Assembly: GCA_021229015.1 (NCBI GenBank)
Contig: CM037777.1
Span: 22,380,110-22,444,109 of the forward strand
From: Solen grandis
Taxonomy: Eukaryota; Mollusca; Bivalvia; Adapedonta; Solenidae
Direction: 5' to 3'
DNA: 64,000 nucleotides
A program made the position numbers and the translations under genes. The notes beneath the pieces are model-generated. The model ran no database searches. It had not been told where the DNA came from and saw only the letters and a program-made list of their open reading frames with translations. This document shows positions 35,959 to 46,607 of this stretch, piece by piece (positions within the stretch are counted from its first letter, which is position 1; the number at the start of each line of letters is the position of its first letter).

Positions 35959-36991
35959 ATGTTGATGGGTTTCCTTGGGGTTCCACTTGGTAACTTAAGG
36001 GGGTCTTTCTCCACTTGTAATTACTGTTGATGGTTCTTCCTGGGTTCCACTGTGTACTTTAGGGGGTCTTACTCCACTTGTAATTACTGTTGATGGTTCT
36101 TCATGGGGTTCCACTGTGTACTTTAGGGGGTCTTTCTCCACTTGTAATTACTGTTGATGGTTCTTCCTGGGGTTCCACTGTGTAACTTTAGGGGGTCTTT
36201 CTCCACTTGTAATTACTGTTGATGGTTCTTCCTGGGGTTCCACTGTGTAACTTTAGGGGGTCTTTCTCCACTTGTAATTACTGTTGATGGTTTCTTCCTG
36301 GGGTTCCACTGTGTACCTTTAGGGGGTCTTTCTCCACTTGTAATTACTGTTGATGGTTCTTCCTGGGTTCCACTGTGTAACTTTAGGAGGTCTTTCTCCA
36401 CTTGTAATTACTGTTGATGGTTCTTCCTGGGGTTCCACTGTGTAACTTTAGGGGGTCTTTCTCCACTTGTAATTACTGTTGATGGTTCTTCCTAGGGTTC
36501 CACTGTGTAACTTTAGGGGGTCTTTCTCCACTTGTAATTACTGTTGATGGTTTTCCTTGAGGTTCCACTGTGTAACTTTAGGGGGTCTTTCTCCACTTGT
36601 AATTACTGTTGATGGTTCTTCCTGGGGTTCCACTGTGTAACTTTAGGGGGTCTTTCTCCACTTGTAATTACTGTTGATGGTTCTTCCTGGGTTCCCACGT
36701 GTAACTTTAGGGGTGTTACTCCACTTGTAATTACTGTTGATGGTTTTCCTTGAGGTTCCACTGTGTAACTTTAGGGGGTCTTTCTCCACTTGTAATTACT
36801 GTTGATGGTTCTTCCTGGGGTTCCACTGTGTAACTTTAGGAGGTCTTTTTCCACTTGTAATTACTGTTGATGGTTTTCCCTGAGGTTCCACTGTGTAACT
36901 TTAGGGGGTCTTTCTCCACTTGTAATTACTGTTGATGGTTCTTCCTGGGGTTCCACTGTGTACTTCAGGGTTTATTTCTCTACTTGTAAAT
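35959..36991. repeat. Minisatellite, 65-bp unit, about 16 copies
   Basis: Head-to-tail units containing CTGTTGATGGTTCTTCC, GGGTTCCACTGTGTAAC and GGGTCTTTCTCCACTTG. Spacing of GTTGATGG is 64-66 bases throughout. Copies are highly similar, with variants such as CTTGAGG for CTGGGG recurring in alternate units, suggesting some higher-order duplication. A unit length of 65 is not a multiple of three, and the minus-strand frame at 36213-36401 is an artefact of small indels. Confidence 0.97.
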
Positions 36992-39682
36992 AGTTTGGGG
37001 GGGGGGGGACACTTTTTGATTTAAATACTGTGTGCAGGGATGGTCATCTGCTACTCACCAGCAACTTATTAATACTAAAAAAAAATCAACAATTTGATGC
37101 AGCAAAAGAAAATCAGCATCTTGGTGAGACAGAAACTCTCTTTAAGTCATATCAAGTTTAGTTATTGGTATTAAAAATGCCTACATCAGCACCTTTTTTC
37201 AGAATGTCTATAGTTTGATAAATGTTTGATCACTAGATTGGTATGCTAGTTGGAGATAGGTTTGTTTGTTTTATTGAGGATGTTTATCAGATGGGTCAGT
37301 GGCTTACTGACATGTGCTCGTAACATATCTGACATTATAGGCACAACTTGTGGCAACATACTTTTGGGGATTTTTATGAAAAAAAATGGTATGAATAATA
37401 CCATAGAGATCTCAAGGTCTCTCAAATTGTCTGATTGCTCTTTAATTTCAGAAGATATTTGTATTGTAATGAAAAAAAAATGAAAAAACTTAATTGAATT
37501 TTTATCAATGCATCATTATGAGATAAGTACTTTGTATGAAAGCTATAGCATCAGAATTGACTTAGGTACTTTTTCTTGAATCAAACACTTTTTTTTTACG
37601 TATTGAATATCTTGGCATTAGCTTGGGGGTGGGATCAAATCAAGCTGAGAATGTTTTAGATTTCAAAATTTCATTTCATTTGAATAACGATAAAATGGAG
37701 TACTGTGGAGATAAGAAAGAAGTTTCTTGCCAGAGGGATGTTCTCGCAGTGATTCACCTTTACAATATCTGTCATAGTGAGCCACGTCTGTGAAACTGTT
37801 GACCTGTAAACAGTAGAGAGTCCTGCCCCTCATTTGATGAAATCTAGCAAGTGTCTGGTCCAATGTGACAGCTCCTGATCAGATAAGCAAATCTGGCTGG
37901 GTCTTCCATTATGGAAATAACAACAAACCTTAAGTAATTGAATTTAGAAAGAAAATCTCCCGGACAGGGTGAGGTCACTGTGACATGTCTCAGACTATCG
38001 AGGACAGTGGCAAGAGATGACCATGCTGAAAGGCAGCAGGATGTCAACTTAAATGAACTGCTTCTTAAAGCTTGGTATAATTATTTGACTGAATTTATCA
38101 GTTTAGTTAGGGCAGCTTTTTAATCTGTTGTGTTGCCAGATTACAGAAATGCAACCTTGAGCCTTGTATGACCTTGGCCTTTGAAAATAATTCGGTGAAA
38201 GTTTTGTTGTATAAGAATGGCCTAGGATTGGGACAACTCCTTAGTGCAAAGCACTGGTACAACCCAGGAACCATCATGAGGAAAAAACAAAACTTGTCTC
38301 ACATAGTCCACTTGAAAGAAACATTTATAAGTATTGATGTCAGTATGTGTAAGATTGACAGCTCCTGTTTCTGGTATATGAATTTAAGCAATCTCAGATG
38401 CTGCGGAAAGTGCAAACCTTAAGATTATGTGCCAGATGGAACAGACTTTGTAGAGAATCATGGGTATTATGTATGATTCTGGGATTACAAAGTGTGCTCC
38501 GTGTATCTTCTGCCTCCAGAGATGATGGTAATAAAAATGTTACTTAGTTATATATTCATAGGGAATTACCTCATGACCTTTGTAGGTGGACTTGAAGGGA
38601 TGTATCAGAAGATCAATCTTTCGTTTCCCCTTACGTTATTTGAATTTTATTTGCGTATAATTATGATAATGGAATGCCTTGGGCACTTGTTTTATCAATG
38701 AGTTGTGGAACTGAAAATGAAATACTAGTATTGATGTGACATCATTGAATGACCTTGGGGGACTTACCCTAGAGTTAGAAGTAAAATGACATCTACATAC
38801 TGCCAGTCCATAGCATCCCTTGATTGAATTTCATTCAGCTTAAAGTCTGTAATTTAAAAAAAAAATATATATATATATTTTTTTAGTTTTCATAGAATGC
38901 TATAACACATCTTAATTAGGGTGTGGGAGATAACATTGTAATAGAAAACACAAACCACTGACCTAGGTTGATTTTAAGGTTGAACTAGCTGTTTATCAAA
39001 CCTTTAAGTACAATCAGTAGCACTGTCAGAGTTATTCTTTAAGTACAATCAGTAGCACTGTCAGAGTTATTCTTTAAGTACAATCAGTAGCACTGTCAGA
39101 GTTATTCTTGGCATCCCATACTCAACCACACCCAATATTTCTTTTGGCAATATATTCACACATATACACCAAAGCTTTACATTTACTCTTAGATGGCCTT
39201 GACCTTTATTGATGGTATATTTGAAATAATAAGTATTTTGCTAATAAGTATTATTTAATAAATAAATGCAGTTATGGAGGTGTGAATCACTCTCTTAAGC
39301 ATAGTTTCAATTGATTTTAGAGTGTACTTTAGCATCTGTTTTGCATGTACATCAATATTTTTTGTTGTCCCATGTCCAATTCTGGTTCCATTTCATACCA
39401 TGTCAGGGCCATGTCTCCTGGATCTGAAAGGAATGCCTGATAATGGAAACCCATTAAAAATGGCGGACCTTTTATCACCACTGCCAGGCTGCTATTTCTT
39501 TCTTCTCATAAAGAACCTACAGTGACAGAAGGATTAATATAAATCTTTGGAAGAAGATTAATTAGTTTGCTAAGTTCTTTTTTGCATTTTCACCCCTCAC
39601 AAATAACATCCTATGCTATTATTCTTTCACTGTACATCTTGCTTAGACATATATATACATTTTACCATGAACCAGATATAAA

Positions 39683-39713
<31 letters not shown>

Positions 39714-40264
39714 TCTTACATGTATAGCAAACTGTCCCACCAGTGCTTGATTATTTGTTATAATTAATAGTTCTAGATTAAAATCTGTTCACATGGATTG
39801 GATGTGACGAACAGAGGTCTATAATCAGCACTGACAACTGTCATCATTATCAGCAGCACTAGCATTTTCATCATCATCAGAAGAAAATATTTTCTTTAAA
39901 TTTCTTTTCTTTAAAATAGCAAATAAGTGAATTTTTTGAATTGTTAAAAATAATTGATGAGACTAATTGAAAATAAGGCAACCTAACACTAAATGCAACG
40001 TAACACAAAACCAAAAGCAATAACTTAATCCCTTAAACTAGTGAAACCTTTGCTAATCCCATTATAAGTTCATTATTACTGATACTTAAAGCTCTTTGGT
40101 GGATAATCAATTGTGGTATTTGATTTGCCCAGAAGAATTGGCAGGTAATCTGTTTAAAGTTAACTGGTGGTTTTAAAAGTCTGGGGGATAAATGGGTATT
40201 ATGATTACAGGGGTAAATTGGAATGTATGTACTGGCTGCACCAAAACTATCCAACCTTAAGTGA
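36992..40264. other. Non-coding stretch with small repeats
   Basis: No supported exon. It includes a G-run near 36996-37007, an AT dinucleotide run at 38868-38880 and a T-run at 39683-39708. Open frames here (37250-37483, 38168-38422, 39322-39525, all +) have no recognised domain. Confidence 0.4.
39002..39109. repeat. Perfect tandem repeat, 35 bp x 3
   Basis: Three identical units containing TTTAAGTACAATCAGTAG and CACTGTCAGAGTTATT. The absence of divergence indicates a recent expansion. Confidence 0.97.
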
Positions 40265-40440
40265 ATAAGTGACTTAGAGATGGGAGGTTGAGCAATAATG
40301 TTCAGTGACCATAGACCTAGAGGTCACAAGTTTGATCCCTGCATGGAACATAAATTTTCAAGATCAGTCCAGTAGCAAAGTACTAGTCCAAGCTCACGGT
40401 CATTTAGGAGTTACATTTTGTGTCTTAACCATCCATGGAA
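40265..40440 (+). mobile_element. Possible tRNA-derived SINE
   Basis: An A-box-like TGGGAGGTTGAGC near 40280 and a B-box-like AAGTTTGATCCC at 40328-40339. The downstream part has no recognised core. Confidence 0.35.
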
Positions 40441-42476
40441 CTACATCCATAATAGTGTTGAGTAGTTAACAGGAAAGTTGTTTCTTTATATTGTGTAGTT
40501 GAAAAATGTCAGGTTGTATGGTTGGTACCCTCCCACAAAGGAACTCTCACACAATAGAGGCCACAAACACAACTTTTTGTGCCATTGCAACTTATTTTAC
40601 TTATTTGTGTAGACAAGTATGGGTTTGATATAAAGAATATACTGGAAACAGAAGAACTGAGAAATTGACCCTGTTATAAGCACAGTAAGTGTTATCATCA
40701 GCAAAATATTTTAACAATTTAAGTGATAATGAATTTGACCTGGATAAAGTTGGTATAACCCACCCGCTGCCATTAGCGATCTTAGTGTTTGTCCCCAATA
40801 GATGGCAACCCCATCTGCTCTGGCAGCCATCCAAAACAATCAAAATGGTACTTTCTATATCATTTCACATTATTATCCAGAGTACACAAAAATTGCCCAG
40901 TGGGGAAGTTGGTTGCAAATAAGCCGACAGTCGAAAGCCAATTTCCTTTAAGTGCAACACAGGGCGAAATAACTTGGGTGGCAGTTTTTTTGATGATGAG
41001 TTTTTCTACCACATTAATTCCAATTAAAACATTTCTACCTGGTTAGGCTTGATGTCAGTGGTAGCTTCCTTATCTTGTGGTTCACAATGAGTTAAATGGT
41101 GGAGGAGTTTATCTAGTAAATGGTGTACGTCTAATGTTACGTCTGATTGACACAGTCAGATGTACTCGAGGTAGTGATGAATGTCAAGATCACCCTTGAC
41201 ATCTCCCCTCCCCATTATAAGATATGGAATTACATCTATATTTCCCATCTCTTTAATATCAAGGTTATCTGAATCTACGTTTTTTTCCTCTGTTCCCTAG
41301 CCAATATTGTTATCTTCTCTGTTTTATCATCAGAAGCACTTTCAGAAGCAACCTTTTCAGGATAACCTTTAGTTCTCTAAACGTTGATAGTGATGATGAG
41401 CGTGAAGATAATTTCATTATCTTTATTATTTTTATTTACTTAATATTTCATTTATTTACATGAAGTTTTGAAAATATGACTCACTTGATGAGCTATCCAG
41501 ATTTCATTTTGTGGTGGAGCCATAACATTAAGACTTTGAGAGTTTTGAAGAGGAGAACATTGAGATCTAAAAGATTAGCTCCTTATCTTGACACCAGCTT
41601 CTTCACTCTACATTCTATCATTTTAACAGGCATCTTTTCACTTATTGACTCCATCTAGAGCAATGAAGGTCAGATAATATCAAAAATGAGATTTTAGGAG
41701 TTTTACTATCCCGTACTGGTCATGAAATGGTAATGATGCAAGTTTCCAGTGTGGCAGTAGTCTTGATCAGTCAATTGAATAAGTTCCATTGTGGATAGGA
41801 CACTGATGGTCAGCATATCAACAGAGTTACTGTTGAACTTATTTAAACTGTGTTCCTGCTGATCAGGGTCGAACACTGATTTCAGTGTCATAATTATGTA
41901 TATGGAGAAGTGAACCCCTGGTTTGGCTTTGGAGTTTGCCTAGGCTATTTTTTGATTTGATGCAAATCTTTATCTGGTTAATTTAACTCAAAAGGGAGTA
42001 TATAATTCAGACTTAACAGAAATCAAAGATGTGTCAAATTAGATCTCTTGAGCCCAGCCTTTATATAAGAATCGTTTGTGTTAAATACAATCATGTCCAT
42101 GCAGTAACAGACCATGCTTAATTTTATGTCCTTACAGTAACAACCCATACTTAATTATATGTCCTTACAGTAACAGACCATAATAAAATGCAGCGCCATG
42201 TCCATGCCACAAGATCCCAATGAGGAAACTGACCAAAAAGGTTGAGACTGGAGCAGGTGATAGTTATGGTCAGTGTCACATGTCCAAAATGTCAGAAACA
42301 TGTTCACTAAGAGTATCCATTTTCCACCTTTTCCCCTTATTTGCATTTCTGACATTTATAGATTAACTGTATGTTTGTTCATTTGTTTCAACTGACAATG
42401 TGTAGCATGTATTCTGTTGTAAACTTTATACAAAGTAATGTATTCTATGAAACATTGAGATGGGATAGAGAAAGCT
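40441..42476. other. Non-coding stretch, nothing firmly recognised
   Basis: An acceptor-like TTTTTTTCCTCTGTTCCCTAG ends near 41300, but no donor-bounded exon follows. A small tandem repeat lies at 42093-42188. No other feature. Confidence 0.45.
42093..42188. repeat. Tandem repeat, 33 bp, about 2.9 copies
   Basis: ATGTCC begins at 42093, 42126 and 42159. Units share CAGTAACAGACCATGCTTAA with a few changes. Confidence 0.8.
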
Positions 42477-42953
42477 GAACCCTTTACCTCATATAGACGT
42501 TTTTCTGCTTTGTTAACCCTTTCCCTCATAGAGGAAACCATGAAAAGACCTATGCTAACAGCATAAAACCAGATCAGCCTGCGAGTAACTCGCAGGCTGA
42601 TCTGGTTTTATGCTGTTTGCTGCTCCTCAGTGGTCTGGAAATGCGGACTTTATAATTAAATTTGGTAAGGTTTAACTGTGGTTTTCTGCAGATCAGGCTT
42701 TATGTGGTACCTACTGAGTGTGTCAAAATGAGACTATATGAGGGAAAGAGTTAAACCAAGCACACCCTGACCAAACAGCTCCTTGCAGGATCCGTCTGCT
42801 TGGAGTCTCCTCTGTTTACTCATACAGTAGTGTAGTTCAGATTCTACAACATCTACATGGCAAAGAAAACCATTGTTTCATATACCATTTGAAGTTCAGT
42901 GAATTTATATTCATCAAGCCAAAACTTTGAAAATGAACATGAATGAGGTAGGA
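42477..42953 (-). mobile_element. TTAA MITE, family 2, split by a nested MITE
   Basis: The left piece (42477-42512) is AACCCTTTACCTCATATAG with GACGTTTTTCTGC, the reverse of the family 2 right end. The right piece (from 42755) has GTCTCCTCTGTTTACTC, CCATTGTTTCATATACC and TTTGAAGTTCAGTG, the reverse of blocks at 5952 and 34645. Joining the pieces at a single TTAA restores family order, so the family 1 copy landed inside an older family 2 copy. The outer right boundary is approximate. Confidence 0.65.
42513..42754 (+). mobile_element. TTAA palindromic MITE, family 1, copy D (reference copy)
   Basis: 242 bp with TTAA on both sides, ends CCCTTTCCCTCATA and TATATGAGGGAAAG, no coding capacity. A perfect 61-bp palindrome at 42557-42617 (30-base arms around one base) includes AAAACCAGATCAGCC and GGCTGATCTGGTTTT. 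TTAA target and CCCTTT ends fit a piggyBac-type non-autonomous element; no transposase of that kind is in the window. It is inserted in a family 2 MITE. Confidence 0.92.
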
Positions 42954-43592
42954 TTATAGCAGTCTGTCATGCTCCGGACTGAAATTAAACCTGGGATTTG
43001 TTTTCAAGCTGTCATTTCCTGTAACCACTTCATGCAAGTTGTTCTTGTTTTTTTCTGTAATGAGTCCAAGAGAAAAATATGTGAAAGGTGGCAATTTTCT
43101 TAAGGGCATTCTGATACAGATTTTAGACAGTTTCTATAAGCAGCAAGCATTTCTTTTAAAATCATCATGTTTGGTATACAGAACAGAACATACACTTTCC
43201 CTGATTACTATTTCGAAACCTTGAACAAAATAGAAACTCTAAATGCCATATCAATATTTAATTTGGAAATCGTCTGGACAGCACTTGGGTATAATAATAT
43301 TACAAACTATACTGTCCTTAATACATGTAAATTAAAAAAAAATATGATTTATAACATAACCCAAAGCTGAATGCCAACTTCATGATATACAGCACGAAAA
43401 TCCCGTGCTAAACCTCAAACTTAAAATACCACCTGGTCGTTACTTCATTACAACCTAGGGAAAATAATTTTCTTTTCATTCGTACCTCAAACAAAGAAAA
43501 TCATATTTATTTAAACTTAAGCATGAACAGCAAGTGGTCACATACACAAAATACATATAAATACATACATATATATTACTACATATTGTGTA
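42954..43592. other. Non-coding flank of the DIRS element
   Basis: AT-rich, no exon or element seen. Confidence 0.5.
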
Positions 43593-43613
43593 CATTTTAA
43601 TAGCATAAATACG

Positions 43614-43734
43614 TTACCTGTTATTACTTCAGGTATGTGTCTATTTGTGCACAGCTTCCAAAACAGAGTCCGCAAAATAAACCATTCCCTAAACCCCCTA
43701 GTTACCGGAAGTGTAACCCCCGTTCTCCAATTGT
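43614..43734 (+). repeat. DIRS left inverted terminal repeat
   Basis: 121 bp from TTACCTGTTATTACTTC to CGTTCTCCAATTGT, a perfect reverse complement of 49842-49962. A further imperfect match (GAAGCCATCGAG) follows inside. Confidence 0.98.
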
Positions 43735-44081
43735 GTTTTGGAAGCCATCGAGTTTCAGTGGGTTACCTTGTGTGTCCCTTTCTTGATAGCTTCTGTGCGC
43801 TACAGCTCTCCTTTCTTATCTTTTCATAGCCTCGGCTGTGTTGTTTATATTGTTCTCTTAGTTTTATTCTATATTCGTGTAGAATTCCCTATTTCCGTCC
43901 CGTATCGGGACCTTTTGCCTTGTGTCACGGGTTTCCGTGCTTCGGCTCCCGTGACACTGGTTTATTATTATTGATTTTGTATATACTGTTGTCTCGTTTC
44001 GAGATTTTTCCTTTTACGGGTTTTCTTCGGTCTTCCCGTCTTTTATTTTGCATACATTGTTCTTTTGTATAGCTATTTAAT
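43735..44081 (+). promoter_or_regulatory. DIRS 5' leader
   Basis: The segment between the left repeat and the ORF1 ATG. In DIRS elements transcription starts in or near the left repeat, so this is probably untranslated leader. No specific promoter motif could be assigned. Confidence 0.4.
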
Positions 44082-46607
44082 ATGTCGCAGTCCCGGGGTT
44101 CCTGCGGACATGTTAAGGCGTCCTGGGATTCCCATCAGTCCTGCCTATCATGTTCAGGATGCTCTAGGGTCGACACTTGCACCGTTTGCGCTTCGTGGAC
44201 AGACGAGATATGGAAGAAAGCCTCCTCCCGTCGGTCTTACTCTTCCCGGAAAAGGAAGGCCTCATCTTCCTCCTCCTTCTCCGGGTTCAGCGCTGCTGGG
44301 GGTCGGAGTCCCTCTCCCCCTCCTAGGAAGAAGGCTTCCCGCCCCTCTCCGGAGAGGCCGCCTTCATCTCCTGGCTCCCTTCCCGGCTCTCCTTGTGTCA
44401 GCCCCAGGGGAGCAGTCAAGGAGACCACTCCGACCGGTCACCGGTCACCGGGCATGACCGGTCAAGTACGTGATCGTAGTCATAGCAAAGCTCCCGACCG
44501 GTCACCGGTCAGGTCTAGCCACCGGTCACCGGTCAAGACCGGTCACCGACCATCACGGGACCGGTCACCGGGTATAACTGCCAGGGACCGGTCACCGGTC
44601 AGGACCGGTCACCGGTCACCGACCACCGGTCACCGGGCACCGGGCACCGGTCACCGACCACTACTCACCGGTCACCGGGCACCGGTCACCGGTCACCGGG
44701 CACCGGTCACCGGTCAACAGGCACCGGTCACCGGTCACCGGTCATCATTCACCGGGCACCGGTCATCATTCACCGGTCACCGGTCAACATCGGTCTCAGA
44801 GACCCAAGACCGGTCATCACCGGTCATCGGCGAGAGATCTGCACAGATCGACGGCCAGGTCGGCCCATCACGCTAGACGTGTGGGTCGCCGGTCTTCGCC
44901 GATTTTGTCCGAGAATTCGGATTCGAGTTTTTCATCAGGCAGCCCTGCGGTTTCTCCGCTTCGGCCACCTCCTCTTCCACGTTCAAGGGTGCCCAAGAAA
45001 CGGTCCCACAACCGTTCCCGGGTCTTTCCGGTCACCGGTCCCCTAGCTCTGCTACTCGGGACCGGTCACCTTTACGCTCCACCACGTCTTCGAGGGTTCA
45101 AAGTGCGGATGTCTCAGCGCAACCCCAGACCTTTGACCCTTCCACATGGTGGTCCCACATGATGGGGGAATACGCCAGGCAGTTCAGCTCTGCCTCCTCC
45201 CCCGTCATTCCGGGTGAACCTTCTTCTTCTAGGAGGGATCGGGTTTCTCTGCCACCAGAGACCCTTGATCATAGACTATTCCTTCAGTCTCCTCCCTCCT
45301 CGGGTCCACAGGGCTCTTCTTCCACACAGCCCCCTATGTGGCCCTTTTTCCCTCCATTTCCTTTCATGGGCTTTCCCCCTCAGGATGCTCCCCCTTCGCG
45401 CCCTGAGGCTGGGTCTCCTCCCTCGACTCGCAATCCCCCTACTAGTGGGACTGCTACGAGTGGACAATTGGAGGATGAAATCTCCCTTCATGCTCCGGAG
45501 GAGGACTCCTTATTTGCTGAGGACGTGCCTCTTTCTTCCACCTCGCGCCGATCCAGCGCTCATTCCGAACCTCGTACTGACAATCCTCTCTCTGATGAGG
45601 ACGAGGAGTCAGACGAGAATCGGTTTTCCATGGACAGGGCTGTTCAGGAGGTCTTTGCTACCCTTCCTGCATCAGTATGCAAACCGGCCCCTCCTCCCTC
45701 CCGGAAGAGGTGCGAAGGTTACCTTGACCTTGTCGGTAAGCCTAAGGAGTCCAAATCAGTCGAACCGGAGTTACTCCCTTTCTCTCCGGTCGTCCGTTCG
45801 GCTTTGGAGGATTTTGAATCTTCATCCTCCTCTAAGCCAGGACCGGGCTGGTTTATTCCAACTTCGGACCTTCGGCCTTTGGGTTTTAACCCCAAGACCT
45901 ACAAGTTTCCGGAGGGTGATTTTTCTATCCACCCCCCGAAACTGGACCTAGATGCGAGTCGGCTCCGGCTCAAGGTCCCCTCCTCTTTACCGCTTCAGCA
46001 GAAGGTCCTGGATCGCTGGGAGCAACGCTCCCGCTTCCTTTCCGGCATCTCGTCGCATACTGACTCCTTCGTGGCCGCTCTTTCGGTCAAACTGCAACAA
46101 AAGGATGCTTTATCTGCTTCCGTCAGGCTTCTTTTAGAGGCCTTAGCAGCGACGGCAAAACATTCGATTTTGCTATCTCTTTCTCTCTCTTCCGAGATGA
46201 CTCGCTGCAGGCGGGATGCCATCCTGGACGGCCCCAACAAGCTACTTCTCTCTTCTTCTCGAGAAAAGCTTAGGTCGGCCCCTCTTTCTTCTTCGTCCCT
46301 CTTTGGGGGCCGAATCAAGGAAGTAGCGGACGCCTCCAGGGAGGAGCAAATGCACGGCGCGGTGGCCTTCCAGCCCCGCACTCCTACTTCGGCTCCCCCT
46401 AAATTCCGGATACCGAAGAAACCTTCGGCTTCTTCCGGTAAATCCCCGAAGGACTCGGAAAAGGGCAAGCCTCAATCTCCTTTCAGAGGCAATCCCTCTT
46501 CCAGGGGCGCTCGCCAATCTGGTCCGCAGCGACCACGATTTCCTCCTTCATCGCCCCCCACCCCTTCTTCTACCTCTACCAATCAAAGGGGTAGGAGTAA
46601 GCCCTAG
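44082..46607 (+). CDS. DIRS ORF1, gag-like protein, with two frame changes
   Basis: The ATG at 44082 opens a protein whose residues 9-40 carry a Cys/His cluster (C, H, C, C, C, C, C, W), similar in layout to the N-terminus of metazoan DIRS gag-like proteins. Next is a Ser/Arg/Pro-rich basic region with TGHRSP and TGHRAP repeats from the ACCGGT array, then an acidic segment (SDEDEESDEN), a helical region near LDRWEQRSRFLSG, and a basic Ser/Pro/Arg tail. The first frame stops at TAG 44874-44876. The sensible reading moves to the next frame within the array (RRSSPILSENSDSSFSS, about 44890-44940) and returns before about 45060, running open to TAG 46605-46607. The two shifts cancel. Presumed role: binds element RNA and forms particles. 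The tail overlaps the start of the RT frame. Confidence 0.75.
44436..44790 (+). repeat. ACCGGTCACCGG coding minisatellite in ORF1
   Basis: Dense irregular repeats of ACCGGTC, CACCGG and GGGCACC in units of 6-7 and multiples, encoding TGHRSP and TGHRAP variants. Every frame is stop-free here, so unit gains or losses can move the reading frame. Isolated ACCGGT units also occur to about 45070. Confidence 0.93.

Noticed and set aside
36213..36401. Minus-strand frame with repeated GERPPK and STVITS peptides
   Set aside because: Produced by the 65-bp minisatellite with small indels; the frame is lost in neighbouring units.
41275..41370. Strong splice-acceptor-like tract ending CCCTAG
   Set aside because: No donor-bounded open exon follows.
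45214..45951. 245-residue open frame overlapping the DIRS gag-like ORF
   Set aside because: Shadow frame of pyrimidine-rich coding sequence; the other frame carries the plausible gag-like protein.
45995..46517. Minus-strand open frames within DIRS ORF1
   Set aside because: Reverse shadows of serine codon-rich sequence, with no domain.
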